From: JBMNTU01 sp050945895
GTDB lineage: Bacteria > Bacillota > Clostridia > Christensenellales > Christensenellaceae
Length of the DNA stretch: 12,377 bases
NCBI GenBank assembly: GCA_050945895.1
Contig: JBMNTU010000070.1
Location: 1-12,377, forward strand
Direction of reading: 5' to 3'
This document shows positions 1 to 5,511 of this stretch, piece by piece. Positions within the stretch are counted from its first letter, which is position 1. Each line of letters begins with the position of its first letter. The notes below the pieces were generated by a model. The model made no database searches and was not told where the DNA came from. It saw nothing but the letters and a program-made list of their open reading frames with translations. Both the position numbers and the translations under genes were made by a program.

Positions 1-645
1 TTGCAGAATGCGGCCGTGCAAAAGCAAGCACCCGTAGATGATTCCTCAAATCTTAAAAATCAAAAGGTTGCAGATCCAGACAAAACAATAGAGCTTCCGG
101 ATGAAGCAACGCTTTCGAAGATGGATTTTTATAAACCGCAGGGTGCATCCAGCAGGCATATTCCAGTGACTGCCCCGTCTGCCGGCGTGGTTAGTGCGGC
201 AAGGCCAAAGCAAAGCGAAAAGGCAGCGCCGGCGCAAAGCGCAAGCATGCCGGAAGCGGCAGAAAAAGCGGCGGAAGCGCAAAAGCCGGAACCATATACC
301 GGTTGTAAAACCTGCCAGGAACGCCAATACCAAGATGGTTCAAACGATTCGGGCGTATCGTTTCAAACGGCAAAGCATATTCCGGCGTCTACTGCTGCAA
401 TTTCAGTCGCCTCCCACGAAGGCGAGCATGTTTCGCGAGAAACGGATAAAGCACAAAAGGAAGGCCGCGTTGTTACAAATAAAACAGTCACCATGCAAAT
501 GGGAAGCTGCCCCGAGTGCCACAAGCTGTATGTAGCGGGCGGTACTACAAAAATCACTACAATGGCATCGTCTGGCGGCGCAGAGGCAGAAAATGCTCTC
601 GATATTATGGACCACGCAGGGGATAATATCGACTTGTCGTTATAG
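1..645 (+). CDS. Putative zinc metalloprotease (CxxC/HExxH, CJM1_0395-like), 5' end outside window
   Basis: The frame is open at the left edge, so the TTG at base 1 need not be the true start; the visible part is 214 codons. Numbering from base 1, residues 1-97 are low complexity, rich in Ala, Lys, Pro and Glu, and probably disordered. The conserved part begins at Cys102-x-x-Cys105, followed by ERQYQDGSND, a hallmark of the putative metalloprotease family typified by CJM1_0395. Then comes HEGEH (139-143), which fits the zinc-protease HExxH motif, and a second pair, Cys170-x-x-Cys173. Four cysteines in two CxxC pairs suggest an additional structural zinc. No membrane segment is visible. No substrate is known for the family, to my knowledge. 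The gene is closed by a terminator 18 bp downstream, so it is transcriptionally separate from the next gene. Family assignment is good; enzymatic activity is inferred from the motif only. Confidence 0.75.
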   Translation: MQNAAVQKQAPVDDSSNLKNQKVADPDKTIELPDEATLSKMDFYKPQGASSRHIPVTAPSAGVVSAARPKQSEKAAPAQSASMPEAAEKAAEAQKPEPYTGCKTCQERQYQDGSNDSGVSFQTAKHIPASTAAISVASHEGEHVSRETDKAQKEGRVVTNKTVTMQMGSCPECHKLYVAGGTTKITTMASSGGAEAENALDIMDHAGDNIDLSL

Positions 646-663
646 CGATAGAAAAAGATCGTT

Positions 664-704
664 ACAGTGTAGCGCCGTGCACGGGGCTGCACTGTTTTAT
701 TTTT
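664..704 (+). terminator. Rho-independent terminator of the metalloprotease gene
   Basis: A 10-bp stem (664-673 with 686-695, one G-T wobble) closes a GC-rich loop that is itself self-complementary. It is followed by a T-rich run (695-704) broken by one A. The last two T residues are the first two bases of the next gene's -35 box, so stop and start signals are fused. Confidence 0.85.
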
Positions 705-731
705 GACATGTCATGCAAAGGTGAGTATAAT
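703..731 (+). promoter_or_regulatory. Perfect-consensus SigA promoter for the DUF1538/PII-like unit
   Basis: TTGACA at 703-708, a 17-bp spacer, and TATAAT at 726-731: both hexamers and the spacing match the vegetative sigma-factor consensus exactly. Transcription should start near 738, leaving a leader of about 105 nt before the TTG start at 843. A promoter this strong suggests either high basal expression or control after initiation, in the leader. Confidence 0.9.
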
Positions 732-749
732 CTAGTAGATTGGAAACTT

Positions 750-775
750 GCAGCGGATGCAATAAGGAGCGCTGC
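750..775 (+). promoter_or_regulatory. Leader hairpin carrying a copy of the Shine-Dalgarno sequence
   Basis: GCAGCG (750-755) pairs perfectly with CGCTGC (770-775). The 14-nt loop contains AAGGAG. The 9-mer ATAAGGAGC (762-770) is identical to the real ribosome binding region at 827-835, yet no start codon lies at a usable distance after the loop copy. It could be a protein- or ribosome-binding decoy, or coincidence. No T-run follows, so it is not a terminator. I do not recognise a known riboswitch in this leader. Confidence 0.4.
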
Positions 776-828
776 CCGCCGTACCAATAAACGTTGCAAT
801 ACCGTGATACGCGTGTTGGTTTCGCTAT

Positions 829-834
829 AAGGAG
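829..834 (+). promoter_or_regulatory. Ribosome binding site that fixes the TTG start of the DUF1538 gene
   Basis: AAGGAG lies 8 nt before the TTG at 843, an ideal spacing. The ATG at 838 is only 3 nt away, in another frame, and stops after five codons, so it is not the start. Confidence 0.8.
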
Positions 835-842
835 CAAATGGT

Positions 843-2366
843 TTGGACAACCTGAAGGAAAAAATAAAAGAATCGCTGACGTCTGTGCTTCCGATTACGG
901 CAATCGTTCTCATTCTTCATTTTACCATCGTGCCTATGCCGCTTGGAACGTTGGCGCTTTTTTTGGTGGGTGCTGTGCTGCTGATTATAGGCATGGGGCT
1001 CTTTACACTAGGTGCGGACGTTGCTATGATGCCAATGGGTGAAAATATTGGTTCGCACCTGACAAAATCCAGAAAAATCATATTGTTGATCGTCATCTGT
1101 TTTATTATGGGCGTAACCATTACAATCGCCGAGCCCGATTTGCAGGTCTTGGCAGAGCAGGTGCCGTCTGTACCCAATATGACGCTCATATTGTCTGTTG
1201 CAGTAGGCGTGGGTATCTTTCTTGTTATTGCGCTGGTGCGCATCATTAAGCAGATAAAGCTGGCCTACCTGCTGATCGCCTTTTACGTCGGAATATTTAT
1301 CTTGGCTTCTTTTGCACCGCCGGATTTCCTGCCGGTGGCGTTCGATTCGGGCGGCGTAACAACAGGGCCGATTACCGTACCGTTCATATTGGCGCTTGGC
1401 ATTGGTGTTGCTGCGGTGCGTGGCGGCAGGAACGCGCAGGACGACAGCTTTGGGCTGGTGGCAGTATGTTCCATCGGGCCCATCCTTGCCGTGTTGATTT
1501 TGGGAATGGCGTTTAATTCGTCCGGCGGCTATGCGGCAGACGTAACCATTCCGGATATTCACAGCTTCAAAGAGCTTTTTCATGCGTTTGGCGAAGCATT
1601 TCCGGATTATTTTGGAGAGGTTGCGATAGCGCTTGCGCCTATTCTTGTATTTTTCATCATATTCCAGTTTGCATTTTTACGGCTCCCCAAAACGCAAATT
1701 GCTAAAATGGGCGTCGGCGTTGGTTATACATATATTGGCCTGGTGCTCTTTTTAACAGGCGTAAATGTGGGATTTTTGCCCGTGGGCAACTACCTGGGTG
1801 CGCAAATCGCATCGCTCGATTACAATTGGGTCATTATACCGCTAGGAATGTTAATGGGCTTCTTTGTAGTTATGGCCGAGCCGGCGGTGCATGTACTCAA
1901 CAAACAGGTGGAAGAGATAACCGTCGGCGCGATTTCTAAAAGAACGATGCTGATGGGCCTTTCGATGGGGGTCGCAGTTTCGGTGGGGCTTGCCATGATC
2001 CGCGTCCTTACGGGCGCAAGCATCTGGTATTTTATTATTCCAGGCTATGCAATCGCGCTTATACTGACGTTCTTCGTTCCCAAGATATTTACCGCCATTG
2101 CGTTCGATTCGGGCGGCGTTGCCTCCGGGCCAATGACGGCGACCTTTTTGCTGCCGTTTGCAATGGGGGCATGCGAAGCAGTGGGCGGAAATATTTTAAC
2201 AGACGCGTTTGGTATTGTGGCGATGGTTGCAATGACGCCGCTTGTAACAATACAAATACTGGGCCTTGTATATAATATTAAGCTTAAGAAGGAAGCAAAG
2301 GCCGCAATATGTGCGCCAGGGTCGCAAGTATGCGAGACGGACGAAGAGGACATCATCGATCTTTGA
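843..2366 (+). CDS. DUF1538 family membrane protein, two fused repeats; probable cation transporter
   Basis: A 507-residue, very hydrophobic protein with about a dozen membrane segments. It is an internal duplication. The signature FDSGGVTTGP (167-176) recurs as FDSGGVASGP (421-430); AEPDLQVL (96-103) recurs as AEPAVHVL (345-352); DSFGLVAV (201-208) recurs as DAFGIVAM (454-461). The offset is about 250 residues. This is the DUF1538 family. The paired UmpA/UmpB proteins of this family in Halomonas were reported, as I recall, to act as a Na+/H+ antiporter, so cation/proton exchange is the leading guess; here both halves are in one chain. The conserved acidic residues in AEP and FDSGG are candidate ion-binding sites. 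The C-terminal tail (481-507) is cytoplasm-like, with two cysteines and an acidic end. Two PII-like genes follow on the same strand, suggesting nucleotide-responsive control of transport. The start is TTG, set by AAGGAG at 829. Confidence 0.85.
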   Translation: MDNLKEKIKESLTSVLPITAIVLILHFTIVPMPLGTLALFLVGAVLLIIGMGLFTLGADVAMMPMGENIGSHLTKSRKIILLIVICFIMGVTITIAEPDLQVLAEQVPSVPNMTLILSVAVGVGIFLVIALVRIIKQIKLAYLLIAFYVGIFILASFAPPDFLPVAFDSGGVTTGPITVPFILALGIGVAAVRGGRNAQDDSFGLVAVCSIGPILAVLILGMAFNSSGGYAADVTIPDIHSFKELFHAFGEAFPDYFGEVAIALAPILVFFIIFQFAFLRLPKTQIAKMGVGVGYTYIGLVLFLTGVNVGFLPVGNYLGAQIASLDYNWVIIPLGMLMGFFVVMAEPAVHVLNKQVEEITVGAISKRTMLMGLSMGVAVSVGLAMIRVLTGASIWYFIIPGYAIALILTFFVPKIFTAIAFDSGGVASGPMTATFLLPFAMGACEAVGGNILTDAFGIVAMVAMTPLVTIQILGLVYNIKLKKEAKAAICAPGSQVCETDEEDIIDL

Positions 2367-2443
2367 TTGGAAATATGGTTTTCATACCAAGGCCCGCGCA
2401 TACGGAACGGCTGGCGCAGGCAGGGAAAAATGTATGCTGTATA

Positions 2444-2475
2444 GCAGCTTCCGCCAGATGGCCGCAGGAGGCTGC
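2444..2475 (+). promoter_or_regulatory. Intercistronic hairpin before the first PII-like gene
   Basis: In the 130-bp gap, GCAGCTTCC (2444-2452) pairs with GGAGGCTGC (2467-2475), with one G-T wobble, around a 14-nt loop. No T-run follows. It ends 3 nt before the strong AAAGGAGG site (2479-2486), so it could set the ratio of transporter to sensor by mRNA processing or by controlling ribosome access. Its function is inferred from position only. Confidence 0.45.
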
Positions 2476-2496
2476 AACAAAGGAGGGCTCATAAAA

Positions 2497-2895
2497 ATGA
2501 GTGACGGCGAGCAACAAAAGGTCAAGCTGCTTTTCACCATCATTGACCGAAAAATGGGAGAAAAGTTTATTGCCATGTATAAATCGGAAGGGTTGATTTA
2601 TAACCTGATGCTGATGGGCAGGGGAACAGCAAAATCAGATCTCCTCGACCTGCTTGGGCTGGGGGAGACAGAAAAATATGTGATTATGAGCCCAATACGC
2701 GCAGAAAAAGTGCCGCATATCCTGGCGCGCGTAAAGGATGAAATGGATATTGAAAGGGCAGGTCACGGAATTGCGTTTACGATTCCGATTGCCAGTGTGG
2801 GCGGCGCAAAAATATTCGAATACATTTCAGGTCTGTTCAGGGATTTGATTCATGTTCGGCAGGGCAGTGACGGGGAAGGTGAAAATCATGGATGA
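2497..2895 (+). CDS. PII-like (GlnB/CutA fold) signalling protein, first of a pair
   Basis: 132 residues. The frame is open much further upstream, but AAAGGAGG at 2479-2486 sits 10 nt before the ATG at 2497 and the upstream part overlaps the DUF1538 gene, so this start is secure. The protein has the ferredoxin-like layout of PII: a first strand (8-16), a GRG turn (41-43), and a B-loop-like segment GHGIAFTIPI (89-98), the region that holds ATP/ADP phosphates in classical PII. The classical T-loop with its modifiable Tyr51 is absent; residues 44-58 are a short substitute. It therefore belongs to the PII-like group rather than GlnB/GlnK. PII-like proteins bind adenine nucleotides or related small molecules and usually act on a neighbouring transporter or enzyme. 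The obvious partner is the upstream DUF1538 protein. The C-terminal tail (122-132) is polar and probably flexible. Confidence 0.72.
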   Translation: MSDGEQQKVKLLFTIIDRKMGEKFIAMYKSEGLIYNLMLMGRGTAKSDLLDLLGLGETEKYVIMSPIRAEKVPHILARVKDEMDIERAGHGIAFTIPIASVGGAKIFEYISGLFRDLIHVRQGSDGEGENHG

Positions 2896-3244
2896 AAAAA
2901 GAAACTTTGAATTGATTATTACAGTGGTGAATAGAGGCTTTGCCGACGATGTCATGGATGCGGCCAAGGAAGTAGGGGCAAGCGGCGGCACGGTTCTTTA
3001 TGCGCGCGGAACGGGCGTACATGAGGCGGAAACCTTTTTTGGTATTACCATACAGCCCGAAAAAGAAGTCGTGCTGATTCTGACCGAATACGAAAAAAGA
3101 AAAGATATTATGAAGGCAATTGCCAGAGGAGCGGGGCTGCTGAAGGAAGGAAAAGGAATGTCGTTTTCGCTTCCGGTGGAAGACATTGCGGGTATTGTAC
3201 ATATGATGGCCCGCATGGAAAAAGAGGAAAGCGAAAACGAATAA
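2888..3244 (+). CDS. PII-like (GlnB/CutA fold) signalling protein, second of a pair
   Basis: 118 residues. The start at 2888 has AAGGTGA at 2876-2882, and the gene overlaps the previous one by 8 bp (ATGGATGA), so the two are probably translationally coupled and made in similar amounts. An in-frame ATG at 2852 is less likely because it lies deeper in the neighbour and lacks a clear binding site. GASGGTVLYARGTG (30-43) is the typical first-turn signature of PII proteins, and EGKGMSFSLPVE (87-98) is a clear B-loop match. The T-loop region (44-58) is short and lacks a uridylylated tyrosine. It is recognisably related to the first protein, so the pair probably arose by duplication and may form mixed trimers. 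Most likely role: sensing nucleotide or metabolite state for the DUF1538 transporter. The stop lies 6 bp from the stop of the convergent cyclase gene. Confidence 0.78.
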   Translation: MDEKRNFELIITVVNRGFADDVMDAAKEVGASGGTVLYARGTGVHEAETFFGITIQPEKEVVLILTEYEKRKDIMKAIARGAGLLKEGKGMSFSLPVEDIAGIVHMMARMEKEESENE

Positions 3245-3250
3245 AAACCG

Positions 3251-4549
3251 CTAGCTCTTTTGAGGATAAGGAACTTGCCTGGTTTTTTTGTCCAGCTTGT
3301 TCCGATACATAATTTCATCGACTTCACCCAAAAGATCCTTGGGGTTTCGCGCAGGGTCGTATACAAACGGAAGTATGCCGTAGCTGACAGAAACAGGGTA
3401 CGGCTTCAAATTCTGAAGGTTAAAATCGTCCAGTTTTTTTGCAATCCGCTTGAAGATCGTATTGGGAATATCGATCGCACAGTTCTTAAAAATGATGAAA
3501 AATTCATCTCCGCCATACCGTGCAACAATATAGGATGCGCGTATGGAAGAGAGGATGGTATCGGAAATCTTTTTGATGGCAAAATCGCCCTCCGTGTGGC
3601 CGAATGTATCGTTGATGTACTTCAGGCCGTCGATGTCGACAAACGCAAGGCAATGCGGTCCGGAACCAGGGCTGTTGTTCAGCAGGTTTACAAGGTTTTC
3701 CATACCGGAGCGCCGGTTGTACACGCCTGTTAACGGGTCGGTTGCTGCGGTCATTTCCAGCTTTTTCTGCCGAACCTTGATGTCGGTGATATCGTCCACC
3801 ATATGAAGGAAAAAACGTTTGCCGTTGGGCAGGGTAAATGTATCCGTTGTAATTTTATACCAAACATCTTTTTTGCTGTCGTGTAGTTCGCGCAATACAG
3901 GAAATGGATGCCCCTCGGCCGAAAAAGTGCTGAGGTCTTTTATAAGCGGGTCCATTTTTTCTGTGATCCGGTCCGGATGCAGGCAGTCGATATCGTTCAA
4001 TACCTCGCGCGCAGGCACGTTCGTATAAACGATGTTGCAGTCGCTGTCCAACTCAATAATCATAATGTGCAAAGAATTGATGGCGCGCAGAATCTGGTGG
4101 TAACGCCAACTGTTCATGGTTTCTTCGTCGTTTTCTTTGAGAGCCAGGCTTGTTCCTGTCGAGTCTTCGGCAACTTTGTCAACCAAAGAATTGAACGCAT
4201 CATGAAGCTCGCCCGTTCCATCCAGTTTACTGACAATTTTACCAGATGTCAGGGTTCTCATGTTCCACATGAGGATGTTCAATTGAGAATGAAGCTGCTT
4301 TAAGGGCGATGCAATCATGTTTTTGCGCGAAGGAACCTCTCCGCTCAGTTCCCCTTCCGCAAGCTCAGCCGCGAATGTGCAGGCTTCGCCCAGATTGGAA
4401 ACTGCGCGGTTATACTTTTCAATCAATGATTTCACATCCGGATCGGATGTGTCGTCATCCAGGTAGGCCTTTTTGATCTTGCCGTTCAGCAGGTTATCCA
4501 AAGCGGCATTCGCCTTCTGGATGAGGCTGCGCAGTTCCTGATCATCCAT
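3251..4549 (-). CDS. Diguanylate cyclase with PAS sensor domain (PAS-GGDEF)
   Basis: 432 residues, no membrane segment, so cytoplasmic. Residues 1-130 form a helical input region resembling the HAMP-like module of soluble clostridial sensors (GELSGEVPSRKN at 66-77, then GELHDAFN at 113-120). A PAS-like fold spans about 150-262, ending in the usual DITDIK. The GGDEF domain begins with DPLTGVYNRR (271-280), has DIDGLKYINDTFGH (305-318), and carries an intact active site RYGGDEF (344-350), so it should make cyclic di-GMP from two GTP. The product-inhibition I-site, normally RxxD just upstream, reads RASY (337-340); the aspartate is missing, so feedback inhibition is probably lost. No EAL or HD-GYP domain is present. 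The gene lies 57 bp downstream of the V4R gene on the same strand, with no terminator between, so the V4R protein may be its sensory partner. The start has a weak AAGGG 11 nt upstream. Confidence 0.9.
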   Translation of the reverse strand: MDDQELRSLIQKANAALDNLLNGKIKKAYLDDDTSDPDVKSLIEKYNRAVSNLGEACTFAAELAEGELSGEVPSRKNMIASPLKQLHSQLNILMWNMRTLTSGKIVSKLDGTGELHDAFNSLVDKVAEDSTGTSLALKENDEETMNSWRYHQILRAINSLHIMIIELDSDCNIVYTNVPAREVLNDIDCLHPDRITEKMDPLIKDLSTFSAEGHPFPVLRELHDSKKDVWYKITTDTFTLPNGKRFFLHMVDDITDIKVRQKKLEMTAATDPLTGVYNRRSGMENLVNLLNNSPGSGPHCLAFVDIDGLKYINDTFGHTEGDFAIKKISDTILSSIRASYIVARYGGDEFFIIFKNCAIDIPNTIFKRIAKKLDDFNLQNLKPYPVSVSYGILPFVYDPARNPKDLLGEVDEIMYRNKLDKKTRQVPYPQKS

Positions 4550-4606
4550 TGTATTGTTTGCCCTTATCGTTATTTTTTGGATGTATTTCTGGTAGCTTTA
4601 CTCTTT

Positions 4607-5131
4607 TCAGTCCATCACGTTTACATCAAACCGGCAGGTGCGGTCGCCGGTCGCCCAGCAATCGACTTCCTTCGCAATGAATTTGCGGCCGGTATATGCC
4701 TCGAAAATACCTGCAATAAGCCCCTCGTCATAGTCGCAGACGGTATCGCCCAAAACGGGCAGGCCAGAGCAATCCAGGTCTTCCGATACGGTCAACGTAA
4801 ACGAAAGTTTATCCAGATCGGATTTTTCTATTCGAAGAATACCGATTTTTAAATCCTTCAGGCTGTTTGTAAGGTTTGCAACAAAGAAGTCAAAATCGCC
4901 TGAAAGATCCAGCGCATTTTTGGCCATGTTATATCCGGCCAAATGCCCTGCTGCACGAAGAATATCACGCGCTGTTTGCTCGTCGTATTCGCGCTCCAAA
5001 ATATCTTTTATACAGTATTGCAGCAAACGGTATACAAAAACGGGCATTTCTGTTCCCAGCTTCTGACGGCCCTCTTCGATATCGCCCAAATCGTCCCACG
5101 AAAATTTTGACGGTGTGCCTTCATACTTCAT
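4607..5131 (-). CDS. V4R-domain small-molecule sensor protein
   Basis: 174 residues, soluble. The C-terminal half matches the V4R (4-vinyl reductase) domain, with its typical end C158-W159-ATGD-RT-C166-R-F and the preceding EGLIAGIFEAYTGRKF (136-151). V4R domains bind small hydrophobic ligands in aromatic-compound regulators such as XylR, and also occur in bacteriochlorophyll enzymes and as stand-alone sensors. The paired cysteines and Cys132 could bind a metal or sense redox state. The N-terminal 60 residues are helical. The start at 5131 is set by AGGGGG (5141-5146) 9 nt upstream and by a promoter at 5172-5200; the frame is open to 5257, but that extension would contain the promoter and is not used. 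It is first in an operon with the diguanylate cyclase, so it probably passes a ligand signal to c-di-GMP synthesis. The ligand is unknown. Confidence 0.8.
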   Translation of the reverse strand: MKYEGTPSKFSWDDLGDIEEGRQKLGTEMPVFVYRLLQYCIKDILEREYDEQTARDILRAAGHLAGYNMAKNALDLSGDFDFFVANLTNSLKDLKIGILRIEKSDLDKLSFTLTVSEDLDCSGLPVLGDTVCDYDEGLIAGIFEAYTGRKFIAKEVDCWATGDRTCRFDVNVMD

Positions 5132-5162
5132 AAGTATATGCCCCCTAGTTTTTATTTGATGG

Positions 5163-5178
5163 TTACAATACATTGTAA
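5163..5178. promoter_or_regulatory. Palindromic operator overlapping the V4R promoter
   Basis: TTACAAT-AC-ATTGTAA is a perfect 7-bp inverted repeat with a 2-bp spacer. The minus-strand -10 box (TACAAT, 5172-5177) lies wholly inside one arm, and the predicted start site falls in the other. A dimeric repressor bound here would block transcription. No regulator gene is adjacent. It is too AT-rich and lacks the T-run needed for a terminator. Confidence 0.65.
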
Positions 5179-5200
5179 TATACTTTGTGCATGCAGTCAA
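5172..5200 (-). promoter_or_regulatory. SigA promoter of the V4R-diguanylate cyclase unit
   Basis: On the minus strand, TTGACT (5195-5200), a 17-bp spacer, then TACAAT (5172-5177): one mismatch per hexamer and ideal spacing. Transcription should start near 5165, giving a leader of about 34 nt. This supports the V4R start at 5131 rather than the longer open frame. Confidence 0.8.
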
Positions 5201-5333
5201 CAACGCAATCAGATGGAATTTCCTTATAAACAGCAGGCTTGCAAGGTATTTTAACAAAAAGTTTACATGTGAGTGCGGAATGTGTGTAAATACAGAGTAA
5301 TATTGTCAAATATGTACAAAATGCAAATAACAG

Positions 5334-5363
5334 TTGAGTTTTTGGGTAGTTATGGTATACAAT
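5334..5363 (+). promoter_or_regulatory. Probable promoter of the dapL unit
   Basis: TTGAGT (5334-5339), then TGG-TATACA (5353-5361, extended -10, 16-bp spacer) or TACAAT (5358-5363, 18-bp spacer). Either gives a leader of about 145 nt. An alternative -10, GATAAT at 5477-5482, would give a short leader but has no good -35. Confidence 0.55.
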
Positions 5364-5380
5364 TTATTATGATTACGGTC

Positions 5381-5492
5381 ACAAAAGCGGGAAATCCTGT
5401 CAAAAGCTTTTATTTTGACGCCCGTTCAAGCAAATTATGTCGCTTTTGTATGTTTCGGTCTATCAGTGCGCAAAGCGATAATAAGCAGACCG
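5381..5492 (+). promoter_or_regulatory. Structured 5' leader of dapL, class unknown
   Basis: ACAAAAGCG (5381-5389) pairs perfectly with CGCTTTTGT (5441-5449). Inside it, GTCAAAA (5399-5405) pairs with TTTTGAC (5413-5419). A third helix joins CGGTCT (5456-5461) to AGACCG (5487-5492), ending just before the ribosome binding site. I do not recognise the conserved bases of the lysine riboswitch or a T-box, and no terminator T-run is present, so any control would act on translation. It could simply be an untranslated leader with chance pairing. Confidence 0.4.
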
Positions 5493-5511
5493 CAAAGAGA
5501 GAGGATATACT

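Larger units (their letters stand above)
5132..5511. other. Divergent intergenic control region, 380 bp
   Basis: It separates the minus-strand V4R/cyclase unit from the plus-strand dapL unit. From left to right it holds the V4R ribosome binding site (5141-5146), a palindromic operator (5163-5178) within the V4R promoter (5172-5200), an AT-rich middle with nothing clear, the probable dapL promoter (5334-5363), and a structured dapL leader (5381-5492). I see no tRNA, small ORF with a good start, or known riboswitch. Confidence 0.6.

Noticed and set aside
732..842. Possible c-di-AMP (ydaO) riboswitch before the transporter gene
   Set aside because: The leader is too short and I cannot find the conserved core bases of that class.
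1008..1583. Minus-strand open frame (191 codons) inside the DUF1538 gene
   Set aside because: A shadow of the hydrophobic coding strand, giving a His/Gln/Arg-rich translation with no start signals.
2266..2496. N-terminal extension of the first PII-like gene into the DUF1538 gene
   Set aside because: The extension has no family similarity and the strong AAAGGAGG site at 2479 marks the start at 2497.
3280..3289. T-run after the PII-like genes as a possible terminator
   Set aside because: Only a 3-bp stem can be drawn before it, and it lies inside the cyclase coding sequence.
5132..5257. N-terminal extension of the V4R gene, hydrophobic and signal-like
   Set aside because: It contains the promoter and operator of the gene, and a good ribosome binding site precedes the start at 5131.
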